Below, one piece after another: positions 56,114 to 64,000 of a stretch of 64,000 bases of DNA. The position numbers and the translations under genes are program-made. A model generated the notes under the pieces. It ran no database searches, had not been told where the DNA came from, and was given only the letters and a program-made list of their open reading frames with translations. Position 1 is the stretch's first letter. Every line of letters begins with the position of its first letter. The stretch comes from Neofusicoccum parvum (Eukaryota > Ascomycota > Dothideomycetes > Botryosphaeriales > Botryosphaeriaceae), in the NCBI GenBank assembly GCA_020912385.1, contig CP087214.1, positions 186,001 to 250,000 of the forward strand, read 5' to 3'.

Positions 56114-56769
56114 TTCTTTTTTTTTCTTCTTCCTTTTTTGCAGGCGCTGTGTTGCGCTGGGCAGGCGGTTTTGTGCTCCCCCGCGTGGTGTGTTGCGTGC
56201 GTTGAGCTGAAGAGATGGGTGGGTTTGGATGGCGGGTTTGGATGGCGGCTCAGTGGGGATCGAGGAGTTTGGAAAGGGTGCGAGTTGCTGTGCGCCTGGG
56301 ATGGTTGTGAGAGTCGGAGGGGTTCATCTTGAAGAGATGACGGAGGTGTTTGGAGCGGAGTGGCGGCGGGGAGCTAGTTATCGCGGAGTGCTGTGGAACT
56401 GACCAATCAGCGGTCTGCAGGCCATACCTGATGCGGCTATGGCGAGCTGCGGGTGAGCCCGCTATCAGTGATCCTTTCGCAGGGGTTCAGTGCGTTTCTC
56501 GGCAGCCACGGAGTCTCCGGTGCGTGTGCAACAATCCTTTTGCAAGGATAGCAAGCCTCCACAGGGGCGTCCGGCAGTCCCGGAATCTCCGATGCTGCAG
56601 TCTTGCCCAATCCTCGAGGCAGCAGCTCGCTTTAAAAGCCAGTGATCGCGCTTGGCTCTAATCCGTCTGCTCAGGTCAGCATCATCCCGTTGATCACCCG
56701 ATACTCACTGCCATAAACGGCATCTACACATCTACTATCTTTGAAGTGAACCACGCTCCACACCCCACA
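56114..56769. other. Divergent promoter region between Ada-like and methyltransferase genes
   Basis: 656 bp. A pyrimidine-rich tract (tttctttttttttcttcttcc) abuts the Ada start. Two related 24-bp stretches begin at about 56500 and 56573 (CGGCAG..CCGGAG/A.TCTCCG.TGC, 20 of 24 identical), and a GGGTTTGGATGGC duplication lies near 56222. No gene seen. Confidence 0.5.
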
Positions 56770-57819
56770 ATGGCCTCCCCAACCCCAAAAGACACCACCT
56801 TCCGCAACTACACCTCCGCCCGCGCCGACGCCTACGCCGCCGCGCGCGGCTCCTACCCGACGGACCTGTACGCCGCCATCCTCGCCCGCCACGAGCAGAC
56901 GGCCGGCCAGTTCGGCACCCTGCTCGACGTCGGCTGCGGGCCGGGCAACGCGGCCCGCGACCTGGCGCCGGCCTTCGACCACGCCGTCGGCTGCGACCCG
57001 GGCGAGGCCATGGTGGCGACGGCCCGGAGGCTGGGCGGGAAGACGAGGACCGGCGAGGACGTGCGGTGGGAGGTCCGGAGCGCAGAGGAGTGCGCGGACG
57101 TGCCGGGGCTGGGCGGGGGGAGCGTGGATCTGCTGACCGCGGCGATGGCGGTAGGTGTTGTTCGGGAGAGGATCGAACGGGCGAAAGGGGGGGGCTAGCT
57201 ATCTGGCTGGCTAACGCGAGCGCAGGCGCACTGGTTCGAGATGCCGCTGTTCTGGAGGCAGGCTGCTGAGGTTGTCAAGCCCGGCGGCAGCGTGGCCATC
57301 TTCGCGAAGGCTAATTACTTCTGCCGTACTCCCCCTCCATGTCCAGGGACAGAGGAGCCAAACTGACCGTCATCAGACCCGTCGGACCCCAACGCGGAGC
57401 AAGTCCAACGCGTCTTCGACGAGTTCGAGAGGGACACGCTTGCCCCGTACTACCTGCCCGGCAACCACTTGTGCCGCAACTTCTACAAGGACCTCCAGCT
57501 TCCTTGGCAGTCGGACGACCCAACGCCAGAATTCCCCGAGGAGAGGTTCGAGCGTCATCTCTTCAACCTGGACGGGGCCATGGACGGACCAGACGGCAAG
57601 GACTACTTCGGTGGGAGTCAGACCGTAACTCTGAAGCAGCTGGAGAAGATGATGGGGACGGCAAGCATTGTGACCAAATGGAGAGACGATCACCCTGAAG
57701 ACGTGGGCACCGAGAGGGATATTGTCAAGATTGTTTCCAAAACGCTCGAGGATGCAAACGGGGGCTCGGACATCCGGATCGGCTGTGGTTTTGTTATCCT
57801 GTTCTTCAAGAGGCAGTAG
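56770..57819 (+). CDS. Class I SAM-dependent methyltransferase (trans-aconitate/Crg1-like)
   Basis: Three exons, 56770..57150, 57226..57325 and 57377..57819, give 307 residues. FRNYTSARADAYAAARGSYP opens the family's N-terminus; the SAM motif is TLLDVGCGPGNAARDLAP (about 51-68), followed by GCDPGEAMV; the post-motif region has AAMAAHWFEMPLFWRQ across intron 1 and VVKPGGSVAIF. This fits fungal Tmt1/Crg1-like methyltransferases acting on small acids. The exon 1 to 2 intron includes a G8-type run, so its length may vary in assemblies. It lies beside a second, unrelated methyltransferase; whether they share a pathway is unknown. Confidence 0.9.
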
Positions 57820-58224
57820 TCACTTGATTATCTTCCTGCTTGAGCATATCCCCAGATGACTTTCAGTAAAGTCAATTCAGTGGAAGTGGTGCTTCATTGG
57901 TTGAACTCATACTGGATGAGCTGACGTGTGTGTTGCACCCCACCTCGCCGTGACTCTTCATTGGACAGCTCACCAAGTGTGGGGTTGCAATAAGGTTTGC
58001 TGATTCGTCTTGGCTCACTGCAGGAGTTGCCTTGTACATCAGTGGAGCTACTTCCGAGACCGTGGATGAATGCCGCACTTGGAAATGCCCAGCACTGATT
58101 GGTTGGCACTTGATAGCACGCTTACTAACGTGCACAATGCCTTTGTATAAAGCGGGAGCAGTGCGCAGAGCATCTGCTGCTTGCTTCAGACAACTCTCTC
58201 CTCCACTAGGTCTTTTGCGGAAAC
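57820..58224. other. Spacer with TATA-like promoter of the SABATH-type gene
   Basis: 405 bp with no gene. A tgtataaagc string lies about 80 bp before the next ATG. Confidence 0.5.
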
Positions 58225-59398
58225 ATGGCTTCAGTAAACGAGACTCCGCTTGTGCCGATGAGAGGTGACGGCGAGTACAATCGTCACTCTACCAAGCAGC
58301 GACGCACTCTCCAGCAGGGCCTGAAATACCTCACAGATTTACCAGAACGTACATCACACACCCTGCAAGGCGTACCACACCTTCTAACCCTCACCAGCAT
58401 CCGAGACCGCCGAAGGAAAGCCACTCCTCTCAATCGCCGACTACGGATGCAGCCAAGGCCTAAACTCGTGCGCCTCCCATCCAACCCCACCCCCAACCCC
58501 AACCCGCTAACCCCACAGCACCCTCTACCTCCACCACATCCTCTCCACCCAACCCCCCACCACCGGCGCCCGCATCTCCCTCATCGACGTCCCGCACAAC
58601 GACTGGAACACGCTCACCCGCACGCTCCTCGCCCACCTCCCCACCCACCGGCCCCTCCTCCCCTCCCTCATCCCCTCCACCTTCCACGCCCAAGTCCTCC
58701 CCACCGCCACCGTCGACATCGGCGTCTCCTGGTCCGCGCTGCACTTCCTCTCGCGCGCCCCCGCGCCGCTGGCCGCCACCGCCACCGACGCCGAGCTGCT
58801 CGCGCGCTTCGTGCGGCACAGCGCCGCGACCGCGCACGCCGACCTCGTCGGCTTCCTGGCGCACCGCGCGCGTGAGACGCGGGCGGGCGGCGTGTTCGTG
58901 GGCGCGATGCTGGCGCACGTGGAGGCGGACGGGGCGACGCCCAACCAGGCGGGCGTGATCGCGGCGACGGTGGCGGCGCGGCGGGAGTTTGTGGCGCGGG
59001 GGCGGCTGGGGGCCGGGGTGGCGGGTGTGCTGGTGCCGGCGCGGGCGAGGGCGAGGGCGGAGGTGGAGGCGGCGTTGGGGGAGGTGGGCGGGTGGTGGGC
59101 GGTCGAGGCGTGCGTGGTGGAGGAGGTGGTGCATCCGGCGTATGAGGTGTTGGTTGCGGAGGTGGAGGCCGGGGGTGGGGAGGAGGCGTACAGGCGGTAT
59201 GCGGGGAGCGTGGCGAGGTGGTGGGTGGCGGCGTTGGGGGGGATGTTGACGGGGGTGGGGGTGGAGGGGGAGGAGACGGTGGAGGAGAAGAGGGTTATGG
59301 AGGAGCTGACGGAGAGGATTGCGGAGATTTTCTTTGAGCAGTACCGGGACGATCCTACTAAGAGCGCGAATTGGTTTCTACGGCTGAGGAGGAAGTAG
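58225..59398 (+). CDS. SABATH-type carboxyl methyltransferase
   Basis: Three exons, 58225..58348, 58398..58467 and 58519..59398, give 357 residues with closed phases. The family opening PMRGDGEYNRHSTKQRR binds SAM and substrate in plant salicylate and jasmonate methyltransferases; SIADYGCSQGLNS (split by intron 2) is the glycine-rich SAM motif, and ISLIDVPHNDWNTL follows as expected. The C-half is Ala/Gly/Arg-rich with high GC but keeps helices such as EELTERIAEIFFEQYRDD. Fungal members of this family (PF03492) methylate small carboxylic acids. The product is unknown; co-occurrence with aromatic-acid genes 35 kb away may be chance. Confidence 0.88.
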
Positions 59399-60419
59399 GT
59401 TGGATGCAACGGAGATGGCGGTAAGCTATCAGTGGAAGGTCCTTGATTCTAGCTACTTTCCTTTTTCACTACGAAGATGAGCCTGTCGTTGGCATGGGCA
59501 AGACAGCAGACGTACCTAAACCACCAGTCGAAGCGTCAAAGGCTACGCGAGCTTTCAACGAGCCCTGAGAGTCAGCTACAGCCGTTGACGGATCAATTCT
59601 GGTTTTCCAAGGATGAAATCACATGTTCGGTTTTGCGTAGATTTTCTGCTTTTGTCCATCCCTTCATCTTACAAAATTCACAGCGCAGTGCATATTAGTG
59701 TAACCTGCAGTCAGCATCGCCGATCAGGCAACGAGGGCTCGGGCTGGTACCTCCATCAGATTGAACAGCTAGAGAATCCATCCAGTTGTGTCATTTTCAA
59801 TCGTTCCATGGACCAAGATGCTATAAGATTCCTCATCCATTGTCAAGTAGGTAATAAGAAGCTCCAGATGCACCGCATGGTGATTCAATGTCCCGGATTC
59901 TCCGGCAGTGTCGGCATGAACGGGACGACTTTTCTTGTTGTTCTATTAAGGTATACAACCTCGTAATTGCAAGCTCGCCCCTCCGACACATCCGGACAAC
60001 TTGTAGTAGCGTGATGAAATGACAAAGAGGACGGGTGATCAATCGGAATGGAGGCTGTATACGAACTCGTTTACGTTTATACCTTGCGGATAAATTATTT
60101 CGAAGCTTATTTGGCAGCTCAAATCACTGGCAGATCCACGCCGAAAGTAAAATCTGGTCTTGTTAGCCAATCAGCAATTTGTTTTGAAGCAACTCTTGCC
60201 TGAACAAAACAAAAATTATTGGTGATTCGCCGACTTCTTCGTCATATAGCAGCTCCATGCTGGCTACTTACGAAGTCAATCTAATCACATCCACAACTCA
60301 AAGCCCAGCTCCAGCTCCCCCAACGCCCTAAATATAGCCTCCCACGAGCTACAAATACCCCGGAAAACACCCCCTTCCTCCCACCACCAGGACCCCATCC
60401 AAACCACCCAACCGCAGCC
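59399..60419. other. Gene-free spacer
   Basis: 1.0 kb. A 117-codon frame at 59613-59966 has no recognisable motif. The right end carries a tccaccaccaccagg-type CT-rich promoter stretch before the secreted-protein gene. Confidence 0.5.
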
Positions 60420-61019
60420 ATGATCCCCCAGCGCATCCTCCCGCTCCACCTCATCCTCAGCCTCCTCCTCGCCTCCACCACCGCCACCGCCCTCAGCATC
60501 CTCCAAGACAAGCGCCGCGCCATCGTCGTCGACCTCAGCCGCTGCCCCAACCCCACGGCCGCGCAACCCAACATCCACACCATCGCCACCAGCCCCACCA
60601 TCGACGCCTCCCTCTGCGGCCTGCGCGACCCGTCCGCGTTCTGCGCCGACGCGGCGGCGGCGCAGATTGAGTTTTCCGAGTCGCCCGACGGCGCCGTGTA
60701 CACGTTCCGCGTGCCGCTGGCGTACGCGTCGGTCAAGGCGCTCGTCTGGCTCCAGGAGCAGGCGTTCCCGCAGTACTGGGACGACCCGGTGCGGGGCGTG
60801 GGCGGCACGGTGGTCGACCTCGAGAGGGAGGGCGTGAGCGAGGCGGTGGTGCGGGCGAGGGGGAAGTGTCCCGGCGGGGAGGCGTGTCATGAGGCGGAGG
60901 GGTTTGAGATCAGCAGCGTGTACTTTCAGACGAAGGAGGGGGGCGTGATCGGGGCGGATAGGACGGGGGTGACGAGGTCGGAGGATCCGTATGAGAGGTT
61001 GATTATTGAGTACTGCTGA
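60420..61019 (+). CDS. Secreted protein with six cysteines, family unknown
   Basis: A single-exon gene of 199 residues. The signal peptide is MIPQRILPLHLILSLLLAST. Cysteines are at 42, 66, 75, 150, 156 and 199, the last being the C-terminal residue, so three disulfides are possible. No known domain is recognised; the sequence VYTFRVPLAYASVKALVWL has an amphipathic pattern. The size, export signal and paired cysteines are those of effector-like or cell-wall-associated small secreted proteins, but no function can be given. Third-position GC is high, like its neighbours, so recent transfer is not suggested. Confidence 0.75.
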   Translation: MIPQRILPLHLILSLLLASTTATALSILQDKRRAIVVDLSRCPNPTAAQPNIHTIATSPTIDASLCGLRDPSAFCADAAAAQIEFSESPDGAVYTFRVPLAYASVKALVWLQEQAFPQYWDDPVRGVGGTVVDLEREGVSEAVVRARGKCPGGEACHEAEGFEISSVYFQTKEGGVIGADRTGVTRSEDPYERLIIEYC

Positions 61020-61476
61020 TCGGGGGAAGGAGTGGTTTGGTGGGGCTGCGGTGGAGTTGGGCACTCTGGGATCGGGAAATGCAGTACGTGGATGAGGATT
61101 TGAAGGTTCCTGTGAGGATATCAGCCAACAATCTTTTATGAGACCTCTTACGGAAACCATCCAGATCAAACGCTCAGCTGCCCGTGCGGTTTTGTCTGTT
61201 ATCCCTGCTGGCTGGTGAAAACATCCCTACTGTATGAGTGTAGGTAATAACGCCGGGTAAAATCCAAGTGGAACAGGCAGGACGTGAAAGACGTGTGTTG
61301 ATGGGGTTCGAAGTGAAGCTTTGTTCGGTTGGATCAGTGGCGTGGAAAGGCGAGTATTTCTGGCTGGTGCACGGTGCTTTCCGTGCCGCAGCTGCTGCCT
61401 AGCAGCCTTATAAAGCTCGAAGCATCCCAGCTCCTGCTCGCATTACCAGACGCAGGTGTGGCACAGAGTCCGCAGC
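61020..61476. other. Spacer, promoter of the F-box/LRR-like gene
   Basis: 457 bp between a stop and the next ATG; no gene or repeat seen. Confidence 0.5.
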
Positions 61477-62733
61477 ATGGTGGAGCCATCGCCTGCAGCC
61501 ACGCTGGCGCCGCCAACGCAATGTCAGATCACCCGAATGCCGGTCGAGATGCTGGATGCAATCTTCGCCGAGGTGCAGGTTTGGGAGACGCTGATCGCCC
61601 TGACGCGCACCTGCTGGCGCTTCCGGGACGTGCTGGAGCCCTGCATATATCGCTCCGTCGTCATCCGGAGCGCAGGAGGACTTTCGTCGTTCCACCACGC
61701 GCTGCAGGCAAAACCATCCCGCGCCGAGCTGGTTCGCAGCTTTGCAATCAAACGCGGGGAACGCGCATTGCACGCCTACCGTGCGAGACACAGCTCGGCC
61801 ACAGCAGACGAGCTCTCAGACTTCTGCTTGATCCCCATCCTCACACGGCTGGAGCATCTGCACCTCGAGTCCTTCTTCATGGACCAGGCCGAGTTCAACG
61901 GCATCCTCCTCCGCGCAGCCCAGGGCGAGCTGCTGCGCTCACTGAAGACATGTGCGCCCTCCCCTCCCCGCCCCCAACCACAGCCGCACCGCTCACGCCG
62001 CCCCGCAGGCACGCTGAACATCCAGCACCCCAGCTTCTCCACCATCGGCGGCCACGTCTTCGAGACCATCCTGCTGCACCCCACGCTCGAGCGCCTCACG
62101 ATCCACCTCTTCGACCACGGCCTGCGCCCGCACACCCACCCGCCGACCGCGCTCCGCGCCCTCGAGCTGCGCGACAGCCGCCTCTCGCCCGCCGGCCTGC
62201 GCCTGCTGCTCCGCCAGACGCGGTCCCTCTCGGAGCTCGTCTTCGGCGGCCGGCCCGGCGCCGTCGCCTTCTCGCCGCCGGCGGACGCCAGCGACATGTC
62301 GGACGCGCTGGGCGAGGTGGCCTTGTCGCTGACGCGCCTCGCCGTGCGCGGCGAGCTGGGCGCGCTGTCGGAGGCCACGCGGCTGGGGCAGCTGGTGCGG
62401 CTGCGGCGCCTGACCATCGCGGGCGCGGCGTGGCTGCTGCCGCGGTGCGCGCCGGGGCCGGCGACGGAGGCCGCGCTGAGGGAGCGGCTGCCGCCGCGCC
62501 TGGAGCTGCTGGAGACGAGCGGGTGGGGCGAGGGCGCGGGCGGCTTTGTGGACGAGCCGCTGCTGCGGGCGCTGCGGCCGGTGTTCGAGGACAGGCAAGG
62601 TCTGGCCCCGGCGCTGCGGCGGATCGACCTGCCGAGTCGGGGTGGTTGCGGGGAGGTGTCGACGGCCTTCAGGACGGCCTGTGAGGTCAACGGTATTGTG
62701 GTCTCCCAGAGCGATGTTCTGGAAGTGACTTAG
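61477..62733 (+). CDS. F-box/LRR-like protein
   Basis: Two exons, 61477..61951 and 62009..62733, give 399 residues. The first ATG is 61477; the codons before it in the same frame lack an ATG. ITRMPVEMLDAIFAEVQVWETLIALTR has the F-box-like PxE.L..IF pattern, followed by CWRFRDVLEPCIYRSVVI typical of fungal F-box proteins. Leucine-rich patches follow (LTRLEHLHLESF, HPTLERLTIHLF, ALRALELRDSRLS, LVRLRRLTIAG). The 57-nt intron has GT..CAG ends; unspliced reading would add 19 Pro/Arg-rich residues in frame, so splicing is inferred from the low complexity of that stretch. Role: possible SCF ubiquitin-ligase adaptor. Confidence 0.75.
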   Translation: MVEPSPAATLAPPTQCQITRMPVEMLDAIFAEVQVWETLIALTRTCWRFRDVLEPCIYRSVVIRSAGGLSSFHHALQAKPSRAELVRSFAIKRGERALHAYRARHSSATADELSDFCLIPILTRLEHLHLESFFMDQAEFNGILLRAAQGELLRSLKTCAPSPPRPQPQPHRSRRPAGTLNIQHPSFSTIGGHVFETILLHPTLERLTIHLFDHGLRPHTHPPTALRALELRDSRLSPAGLRLLLRQTRSLSELVFGGRPGAVAFSPPADASDMSDALGEVALSLTRLAVRGELGALSEATRLGQLVRLRRLTIAGAAWLLPRCAPGPATEAALRERLPPRLELLETSGWGEGAGGFVDEPLLRALRPVFEDRQGLAPALRRIDLPSRGGCGEVSTAFRTACEVNGIVVSQSDVLEVT

Positions 62734-63413
62734 TTGATGGATTAGGGGGTGGACTTTCTGGTCTATGTACAATAATGGCCCAAGTATTCCAGAGGGCCTT
62801 GAAAGACGAAGCAACGCAAGACGGAGAAGTGAACATTTGTATTTTGAATAGCTGGGATTAGTTAATTCGTTTACATAGGATATTTCATAGACGTTAGTAG
62901 TGCCTGGATAACCGCCATGATCTCGAAGAAGGTTTCTCCATACAGCTCTCAAAAGAGTGGAGAAAACATGTTTGTCTCTTGCTTCTAGAGAGGATGGCAT
63001 TGAATGCGCTTCCAGTCATCAGCTACCTTGCGAGAAACGCTTCAGTAAGGAGTGGTTCAGCCAATCAAAACCTCCGCACGCCGCAACTACCCGGCGGGGA
63101 GTCCTCGAGAATTCCGTGAGCAAATAAATGGTTTGCTTCTCTCTTTCCTTTTCTTTTCCGTTGCTGTTCTGGTTTTTCTATATATCTCTTGTAATGTGAT
63201 AGAAATTACAGATTCACAACATGTCATAAACGATCGAGTCTGCATTAAATTTTGTTTATGATAGCGATGCTTCATGACCCTCACCCAGTCAAAAATCCCA
63301 AACATTACCAAGGCCGTCACAGGCATCTCTCGACAAAAGGAAACAAAAGCTATGATGAGAACGGTCGTGTAATGAATGTGCCGAACAAAAAACCTCCGCC
63401 TCCTCCTTCCCGC
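62734..63413. other. Spacer with repeat copy D
   Basis: 680 bp between two stops (convergent). Repeat copy D is at 63061-63094. AT-rich elsewhere. No gene seen. Confidence 0.55.
63061..63094 (-). repeat. 34-bp dispersed repeat, copy D (reverse orientation)
   Basis: On the minus strand it reads CCGGG, TAGT, TGCGGCGTGCGG, AGG, TTTTGATTGG, matching copies A-C in length and layout. It is the only copy in the reverse orientation. Confidence 0.75.
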
Positions 63414-64000
63414 TCAAGCCGTTGTGACCGGCTCCACCGTCGGCACCTCCGCGCCGGTCACGCTCTCCTCGCCCACCCCGGTCGAGATGGCCGTTGCGTT
63501 CAGGTACGACGCCGGCTCGGGCGTCACGACCACCGTGGTCGTCACCGTCAGCGTGCTGAGGTACACGTACGTCACGCCCGCGTCCGTCGTCGTGGCCAGC
63601 GTCGTCTTCACCACCTCGCTCGACGAGAGGCTTTCCGCGCTTGAGGCGGCTAGCCGGCTGGCGTTCGCGGCTGAGAGGGCGGGGAGGGGGATGGGCATGT
63701 GGGTGGGCAGGGAGAGGACGGAGTCGAGGGACGTGGTGTTTACGATGGGGTAGAGGGGTGCTTCGGTGGTGTTGAGGGAGGGTGTTGCATCTGAGCTGAT
63801 GGAGGTGTCGGTGGGGAGGGTTAAGGGTAGGGGAGTAGTGATGGTGGCGTTGGTGTATGGAGCTGCGGTGGCGTTGAGGATGGGGCTGGCGGGGGTAGGG
63901 ATGGTCAGGTTTGAAAGGAGGCCGGCAAGGAGAGTTGCGTTGTAGGTGGAGATGGAGAGTACGGAGGTGATGTTGGCGATGAAAGCGCTGAGCGTAGCGT
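63414..64000 (-). CDS. Ser/Thr-rich glycosylated surface or secreted protein, 3' part (runs off window)
   Basis: The frame is open from the window edge at 64000 to a TGA at 63414 (195 codons). It is dominated by Ser, Thr, Ala, Pro and Val, with many NxT/S sequons (ANIT, YNAT, SNLT, LNAT, TNAT, LNTT, VNTT, ANAS). This is the mucin-like pattern of fungal wall or secreted proteins with N- and O-glycans. No GPI-anchor signal is apparent at the visible end (VEPVTTA). The N-terminus and any signal peptide or catalytic domain are outside the window, so a glycosidase or adhesin with a Ser/Thr-rich tail is possible. Confidence 0.65.
   Translation of the reverse strand, partial: ATLSAFIANITSVLSISTYNATLLAGLLSNLTIPTPASPILNATAAPYTNATITTPLPLTLPTDTSISSDATPSLNTTEAPLYPIVNTTSLDSVLSLPTHMPIPLPALSAANASRLAASSAESLSSSEVVKTTLATTTDAGVTYVYLSTLTVTTTVVVTPEPASYLNATAISTGVGEESVTGAEVPTVEPVTTA

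Noticed and set aside
61329..62684. 451-codon plus-strand frame over the F-box/LRR-like gene
   Set aside because: Different frame from the LRR-like protein; translation is low-complexity Ala/Arg/Pro.
1..64000. CRISPR arrays, rRNA, tRNA, intact transposase or prophage
   Set aside because: None was seen on either strand; the only repeats are the 34-bp dispersed element, the 77-bp tandem unit and homopolymers.

Overview
The window is nuclear DNA from a filamentous ascomycete (Pezizomycotina, most likely a GC-rich Sordariomycete; the class is inferred from gene content and style, not proven). The evidence is short introns (about 48-75 nt) with GT..AG ends and CTAAC/CTGAC-like branch sites, strong third-position GC, and fungal families: Zn2Cys6 regulator, UstYa-type oxidase, rhodopsin-like 7TM protein, DUF3431, Dal5-type permease. 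About 25 protein-coding genes are supported. Exon chains were assembled by hand and nearly all were checked for reading-frame closure. No tRNA, rRNA, CRISPR array or intact transposon was seen.

Layout. 1-6617: the 5' part of a secreted GH43 glycosidase, a FAD oxidoreductase with a carbohydrate-binding-like N-terminal domain, and a Na+/phosphate symporter, all on the minus strand. 6618-14079: a gene-poor stretch holding one small conserved protein (9566-9908), two copies of a 34-bp dispersed repeat, homopolymer tracts and stretches of cryptic coding potential. 14080-29702: a specialised-metabolism or aromatic-acid region with a 7TM protein, a UstYa-type oxidase, a P450, a divergent Fdc1/Pad1 (UbiD/UbiX) decarboxylase pair, a Zn2Cys6 regulator, a second P450 paralogous to the first, and a 2-oxoglutarate oxygenase closely resembling bacterial ethylene-forming enzyme.

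31213-44053: arrestin-like protein, zinc-ligand-less MDR reductase, amino-acid permease, three-repeat Myb protein divergent from a copper amine oxidase, and a multi-TM protein ending in a DUF3431 domain. 44491-53487: an apparent catabolic block of SDR, Dal5-like MFS transporter, alpha/beta hydrolase and a complete eight-exon 5-oxoprolinase/hydantoinase. 53636-64000: secreted LRR-like protein, Ada-type methylphosphotriester repair protein, two unrelated methyltransferases (class I and SABATH type), a six-cysteine secreted protein, an F-box/LRR-like protein and the 3' part of a Ser/Thr-rich, glycosylated surface protein.

How the genes may work together (inference): Fdc1 needs the prenylated flavin made by Pad1, and the two share a 445-bp bidirectional promoter beside a Zn2Cys6 gene, as in the Aspergillus niger cinnamic/sorbic acid decarboxylation cluster. 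The paralogous P450s on either side could extend that route. The 5-oxoprolinase block looks like uptake plus ring-opening of a cyclic amide.
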